Below are positions 46,791 through 54,881 of a DNA stretch of 64,000 nucleotides, in pieces. This DNA is from Helicobacter aurati (lineage in GTDB: Bacteria > Campylobacterota > Campylobacteria > Campylobacterales > Helicobacteraceae). How positions within the stretch are numbered: position 1 is the first letter of the stretch; every line of letters starts with the position of its first letter. Under the pieces are notes generated by a model, which searched no databases, was not told where the DNA came from, and saw only the letters and a program-made list of their open reading frames with translations. The translations under genes and the position numbers were made by a program. The stretch lies in the NCBI RefSeq assembly GCF_003364265.1, contig NZ_NXLW01000003.1, forward strand, positions 1-64,000, in the 5' to 3' direction.

Positions 46791-47530
46791 TAAATCTTTG
46801 GTGGTTGATAGTAAAGCTTAAAAATTGCGCGCCTACTTTGTACCAACAAACGATAAAAAGGTCTAAGTATCCTATACCAAGTTTGACAACAATACGGGGG
46901 GGGGGGGGATAACATTTAGAATCATAACTATTTTGGGAAGCTCTCTGCAAGGCATCGTCATTCGTGTTGGTATAACGATTTGTAATCGTTGTTTGGGTTG
47001 AGAGTTCACTTTCTGCGATAATAAAAGGTTGATAAATAATATTATCCACTTTTGTACGCGCAACAAACTCCATTGACACATCTACAGGAGAATCCCAATA
47101 TTTTTGGCTCTATAAATTTTTTAGCAGCTTTAGGTGTGATATAGTAACCCTGTGTGCCATTGAGATTCTTTAATGTGTAATAAAACGAAGTATCTCTGAT
47201 TCTATATACAAACTTCATACGTTTCTTGTCCAAAAAATAAAAACGTATGAAACTCAAAGACGAAGAGATAATCTCTTCTAGCCCCTGTAAAAAATGTGGC
47301 ATAAACATCACGTCATCCTCTAATACAATGATGGCACTGTCCAATTCTACGCATTTTGCCAAAGTTCATAATGAGAAGCATAACAAGCAATTTCATTATT
47401 ACTCAAAATTCTACCATGCCACATAAAGCAACGAGCAGGGCTAAAAATGGGATTTATAAAATTCTAATTCACTAAAATGAGAATCTACAGCATCAAAAAA
47501 GCTTGCTTTCAGGCGCAGACCAAAACAGAT
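46791..47530 (-). pseudogene. Glycosyltransferase family 25 (LPS galactosyltransferase) remnant with C13 tract
   Basis: Reading the minus strand, pieces of one GT25 protein appear in different frames: FFDAVDSHFSE near 47490, RCFMWHGRILSNNEIACYASHYELW to about 47360 (pieces), VELDSAIIVLEDDV (catalytic EDD) and GTQGYYITPKAAKKFIE to about 47100, YWDSPVDVSMEFVARTKVDN and STQTTITNR to 46910, then after a C13 run the likely C-terminus RPFYRLLVQSRRAIFKLYYQPPKI ending at TAA 46791-46793 (pieces). At least three frame breaks lie before the tract (near 47480-47420, 47360 and 47100), so tract slippage alone could not restore it. It was probably a phase-variable beta-galactosyltransferase of LPS or Lewis antigen synthesis. 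Confidence 0.83.
46896..46908 (-). repeat. Poly-C/poly-G tract (13 bases) in the GT25 remnant
   Basis: G13 on the + strand (C13 in the gene), preceded on the + strand by ACAACAATAC. The GT25 frame entering the tract would continue into the likely true C-terminus with 11 or 14 bases; with 13 it enters a different frame. The longest homopolymer in the window. Confidence 0.93.
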
Positions 47531-47739
47531 AAACGTATTCCAGACTATATCAGAGCACAAGCTTATATTCACATTTGAGAATCTGATTAAATTAACCTAG
47601 AGATAAGAATCAAAGCCCATAATAAAAGAAATAAATTTTGATTTTCACATTTTCATAAGAAATTAGATTTTAGTGTCGTATATTTGCTTAATTATGAGAA
47701 ATTTAAGTAGAATGTTGTAAAGTCTCAAAAAGGAGAGTT

Positions 47740-48378
47740 ATGAGCAAAAATACAATACAAGAGTCTATTATTGCAGAATCCATGGATATACATTCCATAC
47801 AAGCAGAAATCAAGGAACATATCGAAGTAGGACAAAAGGCTCTAAAAACACTTTCTCCAGCACTCTTAGAATCTGCACTTGCAATGAGCAATGCACTTGT
47901 AAGGGGGAATAAGATTCTTATTTGTGGGAATGGTGGTAGCGCGGCAGATAGTCAACATTTCGCCGCAGAACTTACAGGACGATATAAAAGAGAACGCAAA
48001 GGATTGTGCGCTATCGCATTGAGCACTGATACTTCCGCATTAACAGCTATTGGCAATGATTATGGCTATGACTTCGTGTTTAGCCGACAAGTAGAAGCCT
48101 TAGCAAAAGAAGGAGATATATTGGTCGGAATCTCAACAAGTGGTAACTCTAAAAATATTATCAATGCTTTGGAATCTGCCAATAAACTCAACTGCATTAC
48201 GGTGTCCTTAAGTGGAAAAGATGGGGGAATTATTAAAAGTCTTTGCGATTATAGTCTCATTGCTCCAAGCAATGATACACCAAGGATACAGGAGATTCAT
48301 ATTCTTTGCATTCATATTCTTTGCGAATTAATAGAAAAAAGCATGGTGGCTCTAGAGCAGCATGTAGAATCAAAATGA
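47740..48378 (+). CDS. gmhA: Sedoheptulose-7-phosphate isomerase (phosphoheptose isomerase)
   Basis: 212 residues, single SIS domain: [30 protein letters not shown] (pieces) near residue 65, [25 protein letters not shown] near 95, [15 protein letters not shown] near 135, and the Glu/His-containing C-terminal helix [18 protein letters not shown]. First step of ADP-heptose synthesis for the LPS core. An SD AAAAGGAGAG precedes the ATG. The first 20 residues are longer than usual. No hldE, gmhB or hldD is next to it, so the heptose pathway is dispersed in this genome. Confidence 0.93.
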   Translation: MSKNTIQESIIAESMDIHSIQAEIKEHIEVGQKALKTLSPALLESALAMSNALVRGNKILICGNGGSAADSQHFAAELTGRYKRERKGLCAIALSTDTSALTAIGNDYGYDFVFSRQVEALAKEGDILVGISTSGNSKNIINALESANKLNCITVSLSGKDGGIIKSLCDYSLIAPSNDTPRIQEIHILCIHILCELIEKSMVALEQHVESK

Positions 48379-48560
48379 TTCTTTGATATTCTCGATTCTA
48401 TATCATTATTAACCCAATAATTAATACAGAATCATAATGGTTCTTTATGTTTATCTAATTTACATCACTGCTATCAACTAACGTTACACAGAACTATTAA
48501 TACTAGATAACCACAAACAACATGCAATATAACTTAGCACTTTAATACGTCGCTAGAATG

Positions 48561-48953
48561 CTATTTTTCACTGACAATCTTAAAAGTTTCTTCTGCTAAT
48601 GCAACATAAAGTTCCCTCTTCTTGCTGGTTGCCGTGCCCTTCCAACTCTTACTATGCTCCATAAAACTTATACGAAAAAGCTTCTTATCTATGTCATTGG
48701 GATAGACTATAATACGCGCGACTAATGCCTTAGAATCCCCGATTTGTTGTAACTGAAAATTAGTGATTCTGTAAAGCGCAAGAGAGGGAACTTGTTTGTT
48801 AGAGATAAAAAGAAAATCTAAGCTTTCAAAATAACCATAATCCGTTGTTTTATCTTGCAAATATTCTAATCAATATGTTTTACTACGTAGCTTTTCATTA
48901 TCTACTTGAGAATCCGCAAACCCTATAACACAACATAACGAATATACAAACAA
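48561..48953 (-). pseudogene. Small secreted protein with internal stop codon, unknown function
   Basis: On the minus strand a frame from TTG 48953 begins with a hydrophobic signal-like segment (FVYSLCCVIGFADS), continues QVDNEKLRSKTY, meets TGA at 48870-48872, and then continues LEYLQDKTTDYGYFESLDFLF to the stop at 48561 (pieces). The TGA is one base from TGG (Trp). The intact protein would be about 130 residues, a periplasmic protein with a predominantly beta C-terminal half. Restarting at the TTG in YLQD would give only a 99-residue piece without export signal. No family recognised. Confidence 0.55.
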
Positions 48954-49110
48954 GCCTCATGCTATCCCCCCAAACGTAACATCAGAGTCTCCAGCCCACA
49001 AATAAATTCTTAGTCTATTTTATCAGTATAACAACAAATAAAAATCTGAAAGATAAAGTATTGTAATTCATTGAGTAGAATGATCTGTTATTTTAAAAAT
49101 AGGATTTTTC

Positions 49111-50034
49111 ATGCAATACCCTCAATTCCTTGCATTAGCCTATAAGATTCCTTATATCTCAAGTTTTAACTTTCTACAAAAAATCAAAGTAGCCTTACAG
49201 AAAGAAGGACTTACCATTGATAAAATAGGCTTTTCAGGTACATTAGACCCCTTTGCAAGAGGGCAACTTCTCATAGCAGTGAACCGTTATACAAAACTTT
49301 TTCCCCATATTAATAAAGACTATAAAACCTATTTAGCAACAGTATTTCTAGGCTGTCAAAGTGCGAGTTTAGATACAGAAAACATTCTAGCTATCAAGGA
49401 AGTCAAGACAAGGGATTTGCAACAAATTAAATCTGCTCTGCACGCTCTCAAAGGTCGTATGAATTTCACTCCCCCTAAGTTTAGCGCAAAGCACATTAAT
49501 GGTGTACGCGCCTACCAGCTTGCTAGAGCAAACAAAGATTTTTGCTTGCCTCAATGTGTTATGGATATTAAAGAGTGCCAACTTCTAACCTACAACCATC
49601 CATTTATTAGTTTTAAAATAACAATGAGTGAAGGCGGATTTGTACGTAGTATTGCCGAAAGAATTGGGCAATTTTTAGAATGCAATGCTAGCCTCTGCTA
49701 TTTAGAGCGATTGAGCGAAGGTAATCTAGCTTATCATAAATGTGTTGATTCGGACAAAATTATTCCATTGCAATTTGATTATAACGGTATGCGTCAAAAA
49801 CTAAAACTTGTTTTAATAGACATTCAAAATGCCTTAAAATATGATACAATAAATCTCATTGATTATGCAAAAGAAGCATGGGAAGGTAAGAAAATTTATT
49901 TAGATAATACTCACGCCAATACCTCAACTAGCAATAAAATCTATTTGGCAGATTTCGGTAAGCATTATGGAATTATTGAGATTACCACACAAAGAGAAAT
50001 TAAATATATCGTAAATAGGATTGATAAATGTTAA
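49111..50034 (+). CDS. truB: tRNA pseudouridine-55 synthase
   Basis: 307 residues. The catalytic Asp is in [23 protein letters not shown] near residue 48, with the family segments [41 protein letters not shown] and [14 protein letters not shown]. It makes pseudouridine 55 in the T arm of tRNAs. The stop overlaps the csrA ATG by 7 bases, so the two are translationally coupled. The C-terminal 60 residues are weakly conserved. Confidence 0.94.
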   Translation: MQYPQFLALAYKIPYISSFNFLQKIKVALQKEGLTIDKIGFSGTLDPFARGQLLIAVNRYTKLFPHINKDYKTYLATVFLGCQSASLDTENILAIKEVKTRDLQQIKSALHALKGRMNFTPPKFSAKHINGVRAYQLARANKDFCLPQCVMDIKECQLLTYNHPFISFKITMSEGGFVRSIAERIGQFLECNASLCYLERLSEGNLAYHKCVDSDKIIPLQFDYNGMRQKLKLVLIDIQNALKYDTINLIDYAKEAWEGKKIYLDNTHANTSTSNKIYLADFGKHYGIIEITTQREIKYIVNRIDKC

Positions 50035-50318
50035 TTTTGTCGAGAAAACAAGAAGAAAGTGTCGTTATAGGAAATGACATTATCTTAAAAGTGATAAGCA
50101 TTGATAAAGGTAATGTGAAACTAGGTTTTGAAGCACCTCCAAAAACTCTTATTTTACGTGCAGAATTAACAGAGGCTATTAAGAGCGAGAATACTAAAGC
50201 AACAGGTAATGTAAGTCAAGATGTGCTTAGTGCGTTAGGAATGCGTTTAAAAAACAAGCGTTCACGAGAAATTAACGCCAAAGATGTCTTTAAGCAAGAA
50301 CAAGCTAAAAAACAATAA
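50028..50318 (+). CDS. csrA: Carbon storage regulator CsrA
   Basis: 96 residues: [18 protein letters not shown] and [19 protein letters not shown] contain the beta-strand core, with the RNA-binding LILRAEL near residue 44-50. It represses translation by binding GGA motifs in mRNA leaders; in Helicobacter and Campylobacter its known roles include motility and stress genes. The protein is about 20 residues longer than H. pylori CsrA, with a charged C-terminal tail ([20 protein letters not shown]). Coupled to truB and followed 3 bases later by ispE. Confidence 0.95.
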   Translation: MLILSRKQEESVVIGNDIILKVISIDKGNVKLGFEAPPKTLILRAELTEAIKSENTKATGNVSQDVLSALGMRLKNKRSREINAKDVFKQEQAKKQ

Positions 50319-50321
50319 CCT

Positions 50322-51554
50322 ATGCCACGAGAACTCTATATCAAAGCCTATCCAAAGATTAATATTACTCTTAAAATCCAAACTCAAGATTCTACATCTC
50401 AAACACAGAATACACGGGAGCCTAGCCTTCATAAGCTTTCTTCGCGATTTTGTCTTGCGTTAGGAGAGCTATATGACATTATGTATTTCACGTTGTGTAG
50501 CGAAAATGCTTTGCATGACAAACAAGATTCTAAAATTCCACTGTTTCGCGAACAAACGCCTTTACATACACAAAGGCAACTTGTTTTGCAAGGCAATTTT
50601 GATTGCGAGATAGAATCTAATTTGATTTATAAAGCCTATAAGATTCTCTTACAAACCGCTAAACAACAAGTAACGTGCCCAAGCGATAATGACTCTAAGC
50701 AGCACGTTATTAGTGATTTGACCACATCAAAAGAATCTTTGCTTTTTGTTAAGGTTCTCAAGAATATACCCACAGGTAGTGGACTTGGTGGCGGTAGTGT
50801 CAATGCAGCAATTAGTCTTATTGCTATGAACACTCTTCTCAATTTGGGGCTTAATGTTGATTCTGTGTTGCAATGCGCGCAAGCTTTAGGCAGTGATGTC
50901 CCATTCTTTGTAGTTTTGTACTTACAAGGAGAGCAAAACCTACACACTTTCTTTTTATCAAATCCTAAAGAGTATGCTCTATCTTTTCTAGCAAAAACCA
51001 GCGAACAAAACGTATCGCCTAATCCGCTTAACGCTTACTATGCTGCGGCATCGCAAGCGCAGACAGAATCACATATACGCACACAAACTTACAATATCGA
51101 ATCAAACGTCGCGCAATCTTTATCGTTTTGTAGTGCTAATGTATTTGGCACGGGTGAGGTGATTATTCCTTTTTACGAAAAACCCATTTGTTTGATTCTC
51201 CATTGCAATAGTATTGCTTGTCATACAGGTAAAGTGTATGCAATGTTCGATAAGCTCCAGACAGAGACTACAGAGTCCAAACGATATAGCGCGCATTCCA
51301 AGCATTATTCCACACAGCAAAACATCGATTTAACCAAAGATTCTAAAACACTTCTTCTAACACATTCAATCTTTGAACTCAATGACCTTTATAAACCTGC
51401 GAGTATGATCTACCCTTTAGAATCAATGCGGCACGTTCTTACAGAAAAATATGGGAAAGTTTTCTTTAGTGGAAGTGGTTCAACTTTTTTTAGTCTCAAA
51501 CAATCGCAAGAAACAACATATCATAGAGAAACATTCTATTACGCAAGGGATTGA
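50322..51554 (+). CDS. ispE: 4-diphosphocytidyl-2-C-methyl-D-erythritol kinase, enlarged
   Basis: 410 residues, GHMP-kinase fold: AYPKINITLKI at the N-terminus, the ATP loop KNIPTGSGLGGGSVNAAISL near residue 150, QALGSDVPFFVV near 190, and the C-terminal GKVFFSGSGSTFFSL near 385. IspE proteins are normally 260-310 residues. Here about 100 residues of Ser/Thr/Gln-rich sequence are inserted, mainly at residues 20-30, 105-135 and 225-340. It phosphorylates CDP-ME in the MEP isoprenoid pathway. It lies in the truB-csrA-ispE order also typical of the genus; the stop overlaps the potential start of the fucosyltransferase. Confidence 0.9.
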   Translation: MPRELYIKAYPKINITLKIQTQDSTSQTQNTREPSLHKLSSRFCLALGELYDIMYFTLCSENALHDKQDSKIPLFREQTPLHTQRQLVLQGNFDCEIESNLIYKAYKILLQTAKQQVTCPSDNDSKQHVISDLTTSKESLLFVKVLKNIPTGSGLGGGSVNAAISLIAMNTLLNLGLNVDSVLQCAQALGSDVPFFVVLYLQGEQNLHTFFLSNPKEYALSFLAKTSEQNVSPNPLNAYYAAASQAQTESHIRTQTYNIESNVAQSLSFCSANVFGTGEVIIPFYEKPICLILHCNSIACHTGKVYAMFDKLQTETTESKRYSAHSKHYSTQQNIDLTKDSKTLLLTHSIFELNDLYKPASMIYPLESMRHVLTEKYGKVFFSGSGSTFFSLKQSQETTYHRETFYYARD

Positions 51555-51556
51555 CC

Positions 51557-52708
51557 GTGCAAGAAATCAGACTAAAGATTCTAGATTGGTGGGAAAAGCC
51601 AACTATTGAAAACTTTGAGACAAACTATTTTGTAAGGCTATTGCGTAAAAAATACAAGGTAATATATAGCGATAATCCAGATTATATTCTGTATAGCATT
51701 CTTGGTAATGAGCATTTGCAATATGATTGTGTCCGCATTTTTCATACGCAGGAAAATATTGCGCCAGACTTTAATATTGCTGATTACGCTCTTTGCTTTG
51801 ATTATATCGATTTTCTGGACAGATATATGAGGTTGCCACATTTTGCTCTTGATTATTATCATGAGGATTTACGACTTAGCATGAAGAGGCATGAAATAAG
51901 TCGCGAAGAAATAGAATCAAAACAAAAGTTTTGCAGTTTCTTAGTAAGTAGCCCGTATGGCAGCAACATACGTGATGAGTTTTTTGAGGCATTATGTCGT
52001 TACAAGAAGGTGGATTCTGGTGGCAGATGGAAAAACAATATTGGCGGTCCAATAGATTCTGTCTATTCTCACTGCAATGTACCATTTAATGATTTTCCGC
52101 GTCTAAAAAGAAAGTTTATTTCACAATATAAATTTCATCTTTGCTTTGAAAATTCCTCTAACCCCGGATATATCACAGAGAAACTTTGGAGTGCCTTTGC
52201 AGCGAAAACTATCCCTATCTATTGGGGTGATAGCTCACTTAGTATGCATTCACCTTATTTTAGCGACACGCCGCAAACTAATGGACAAGGTGAATATATT
52301 GTCAATCCCAAAGCTTATATCAATTTACATGATTTTTCCTCATTTCAAGAAGCTATTGAACGTATTATCGAAGTGGATAATGATCCTTCATTGTTTGCAA
52401 GCGTGCTGCAAGAAAAAGTATTCTTGCAAGATTATGACATCATTGCTTATTACGAAAATAAGATATTACGTTTTTTTGATTCTATCTTTGCCAAAGGAAC
52501 AAAAATCCATCGAGAATCTACTGCTATAAATATCCACCATAACGCACGATATAGAACAGGATTTAATTATGAAAATTATGAATATGCACAAAAAGACTAC
52601 GTAACTATGTATCGCTTGCGAGAAAAGTGTAATGCGCTTATTCCGCGATTCTTGCGACCTCTTTTTGGTTTTAATCGCTATCACTACAGGTATCGCAAAA
52701 AAACATAG
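51557..52708 (+). CDS. Alpha-fucosyltransferase (GT10, Lewis-antigen type)
   Basis: About 383 residues of family 10. The donor-binding motif is FHLCFENSSNPGYITEKLWSAFAAKTIPIYWG (pieces) near residue 205-235; LKILDWWE at the N-terminus and DRYMRLPHFALDYYHEDL also match H. pylori FutA/FutB. It transfers fucose from GDP-fucose to GlcNAc or Gal in the O-chain. The DD/NLRxNY heptad repeats of H. pylori enzymes are absent; the C-terminus is Tyr/Arg-rich and basic (HYRYRKKT), suitable for membrane contact. Start: AAGGGA at 51545-51550 is 6 bases from GTG 51557, better than the TTG at 51551 that overlaps the ispE stop. No poly-C switch within the gene. Confidence 0.88.
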   Translation: MQEIRLKILDWWEKPTIENFETNYFVRLLRKKYKVIYSDNPDYILYSILGNEHLQYDCVRIFHTQENIAPDFNIADYALCFDYIDFLDRYMRLPHFALDYYHEDLRLSMKRHEISREEIESKQKFCSFLVSSPYGSNIRDEFFEALCRYKKVDSGGRWKNNIGGPIDSVYSHCNVPFNDFPRLKRKFISQYKFHLCFENSSNPGYITEKLWSAFAAKTIPIYWGDSSLSMHSPYFSDTPQTNGQGEYIVNPKAYINLHDFSSFQEAIERIIEVDNDPSLFASVLQEKVFLQDYDIIAYYENKILRFFDSIFAKGTKIHRESTAINIHHNARYRTGFNYENYEYAQKDYVTMYRLREKCNALIPRFLRPLFGFNRYHYRYRKKT

Positions 52709-52752
52709 ATTTACAATTTATTCAAACTACGACAAAATTTGGAGACTATTCA

Positions 52753-54243
52753 ATGACAAAAAAGAAACTTATCGTGTATTTTGCACTAACGGCACTTTTC
52801 ATTTTTAGTTTTTTTTCATTTGCCACGTTATTTATTTTTGTTTGGATAAAAAGCTCCTTTGGCGTTGTAACCTTTGGACAAATTCTTTTTCATCTTTCTT
52901 TTCCATTGCAAGGTACAGATATAAGAATCATACAGAACTTCATTGCGATTGTGATTATTCCTAGTCTCGTCTTAGCCTTTTGTATGACTTTTCCTATGAT
53001 TTGCGTAGGATTCGTGAGGAAATGCCTACATACTTTTATTCATCTGGTACAACAATACCATTTAAGCTTTCGATACAGCTTATGTGTTTTATTGTGTGTA
53101 ATAGCCGTATTTGTCGCAGAAAAACGATTGCATATCCTTACTTTTATCGCTGATACAACACAAAAACAATATTCACAATTTTATGAAGAACACTATAAAG
53201 TAGCATCAAAGCCTACTGATTTAAGCACAACCAATAATCTTATTATCATTTTTGCAGAGTCTTTTGAATCCACTTTCAACAAAATACGGGGGGGGGGGCA
53301 AGCTGAACTCATTCCTTATCTTCGCGAGTTAGCTACACAAAATGTAAGCTTTAGCGATACAGAGCAATTTGGCGGATTCATACAAGTTGCCAACACAGGA
53401 TGGACTATTGCTGGGTTAGTCTCTTATCTGTGTGCGGTACCTTTGTGGCTACCAATAGGGGGCAATGATTTTAATAACGCGTATTTCTTAGATTCGGCTA
53501 CTTGTGTAAGCGATATTCTATCCGAGCTAAATTACACGCAATTAATGCTTTTAGGTAGCGACGCACAATTTGCAGGCAAAGCAAGCTTCTTTGCATCACA
53601 TAAGATTCCCTACAAAGATTTTTATTCTTATAAAAGAGAGCATAAAATCCCTTTTGGTTATAAAAAGAATTGGGGATTTGAGGATTCCAAACTTTTCACA
53701 TTTGCACGGCAAGAATTAGAGCATTTTTATCAAACAAAAAAGCCTTTTGCATTATATATTCTCACAGCAGATACACATTTCCCAAATGGATTCGTAGATC
53801 CTATTCTCTGCTCGGATTTACAAGCAGGCTATACAAATGCCGTGCAATGCAGCGATAGGCTGATTCATGACTTTGTAACACACGCGCAAGCTCTCGCAAA
53901 ACAATACAAACAATCAACTACTATTATTATTCTAGGCGATCATTTAACTATGCAACAAGGACTATTTCCTGACAATCTCGAACGTAGAATCTATAACGCA
54001 TTCCTTAATGCTACGTTTAGCGTCAATCCTACAACAAACTTATTGCACAATCGGCTACTTAGTCATTTTGATATTGCTCCACTGATTTTAGATTCTATTG
54101 GTATAAAAACACAGGCTTTTGGACTCGGACGTAATCCATTATATACAAAGACACTGCTTGAGACATTTGGTTTAGAATCTTTTAATCAGCATATTACGCA
54201 ACATTCAAGATTCTATGAAAGTTTATGGGTAGTTAATAAGTAA
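52753..54243 (+). CDS. OpgB/MdoB-like phosphoglycerol transferase, phase-variable, in frame (G11)
   Basis: 496 residues. Three TM helices in the first 125 residues anchor a periplasmic sulfatase/alkaline-phosphatase-fold domain: NLIIIFAESFESTF near 165 (metal ligand Glu), NTGWTIAGLVSYLCAVPLW near 215 (the Thr of WTIAG is the expected nucleophile), DTHFPNGF near 345 and ILGDHLTMQQG near 395. The order and wording follow E. coli OpgB, which transfers phosphoglycerol from phosphatidylglycerol to periplasmic glucans. Here the acceptor could be LPS or a surface glycan. A G11 tract at 53288-53298 encodes Arg-Gly-Gly-Gly (residues 179-182) in a loop between the metal site and the next helix; 11 is in frame, so the gene is ON, and 8 or 14 would also be ON. 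It follows the fucosyltransferase by 44 bases. Confidence 0.85.
   Translation: MTKKKLIVYFALTALFIFSFFSFATLFIFVWIKSSFGVVTFGQILFHLSFPLQGTDIRIIQNFIAIVIIPSLVLAFCMTFPMICVGFVRKCLHTFIHLVQQYHLSFRYSLCVLLCVIAVFVAEKRLHILTFIADTTQKQYSQFYEEHYKVASKPTDLSTTNNLIIIFAESFESTFNKIRGGGQAELIPYLRELATQNVSFSDTEQFGGFIQVANTGWTIAGLVSYLCAVPLWLPIGGNDFNNAYFLDSATCVSDILSELNYTQLMLLGSDAQFAGKASFFASHKIPYKDFYSYKREHKIPFGYKKNWGFEDSKLFTFARQELEHFYQTKKPFALYILTADTHFPNGFVDPILCSDLQAGYTNAVQCSDRLIHDFVTHAQALAKQYKQSTTIIILGDHLTMQQGLFPDNLERRIYNAFLNATFSVNPTTNLLHNRLLSHFDIAPLILDSIGIKTQAFGLGRNPLYTKTLLETFGLESFNQHITQHSRFYESLWVVNK
53288..53298 (+). repeat. Poly-G tract (G11) in the phosphoglycerol transferase gene
   Basis: Eleven G, preceded by CAACAAAATAC and followed by CAAGC. 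Read CGG-GGG-GGG-GGG in frame. A change of one or two bases would stop the protein shortly after, before the catalytic Thr. Confidence 0.94.
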
Positions 54244-54281
54244 CGGATAATAGAGATTATGAAAGAATAACATAAGCTTAC

Positions 54282-54309
54282 AATAGCATCTTCATATAAA
54301 GACGCTATT
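54282..54309 (+). terminator. Hairpin between the phosphoglycerol transferase and acxC genes
   Basis: AATAGCATCTT and AAGACGCTATT form an 11-base stem with one A-C mismatch around a 6-base loop, followed by TTAAGG. It lies between converging genes (stops at 54243 and 54367) and could end transcription from either side, although the T-run is short. Confidence 0.55.
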
Positions 54310-54366
54310 TAAGGAATCCAACTCAATGTTCCGACTAAAATGTAAAACGCTCTTTACTAAAACGTC

Positions 54367-54870
54367 CTATGCCTTTCTCTCAGGCAAAGGAATCTTTAAC
54401 CAATCTTCATAAAATGCTTTGATATTTGGCTCAAAATCATGAATAACAGGATACCAAGGTGTAGGTGCCTCAACATCATGCATCACACCGCAAGTGGGGC
54501 ATATATATTCACGATAGACTTGCCAATTTGTATCGCTCGCAAGCAGTTCCGGATAGACTTCATGCATTTTTTCGGCAGTATCACGTACATAGATATTTGC
54601 GTGTAGCTTCCAATTTACTTCTGGTGCGCAATATTCATGCCCGCAGCTGCATTTAATCACCCATGTTTTGTCGCTTTTTTGCACAACATAGAGATGTGGT
54701 CCTAGAGGTAGGATAATCTTGTCCTTAAAGTCCACTTTCTCTTGCAAAAGATCCAAATAGATTTCGAATCTTTCTTTGTCTTTTGGCATACTCAACATTC
54801 TAAAGGTTGTCTCCCAATCGAGCGTACCTTCCATAAGGTGTTTGATTTCTTCTTTTGTATACTTTGACAT
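54367..54870 (-). CDS. acxC: Acetone carboxylase gamma subunit
   Basis: 167 residues. Zinc-binding pairs KCSCGHEYCAPEVNW near residue 80 and YICPTCGVMHDVEAPTPWYPVIHDF near 130 match the small subunit of acetone carboxylase (HP0697-like). Last gene of the three-gene operon, 11 bases after acxB. The complex carboxylates acetone with bicarbonate and ATP to acetoacetate. Confidence 0.93.
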   Translation of the reverse strand: MSKYTKEEIKHLMEGTLDWETTFRMLSMPKDKERFEIYLDLLQEKVDFKDKIILPLGPHLYVVQKSDKTWVIKCSCGHEYCAPEVNWKLHANIYVRDTAEKMHEVYPELLASDTNWQVYREYICPTCGVMHDVEAPTPWYPVIHDFEPNIKAFYEDWLKIPLPERKA

Positions 54871-54881
54871 AATTTCTCCTT

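Noticed and set aside
46750-47079. A 109-codon frame through the C13 tract as a separate gene
   Set aside because: Its first half is GT25 sequence and its second half is out-of-frame reading of the GT25 C-terminus.
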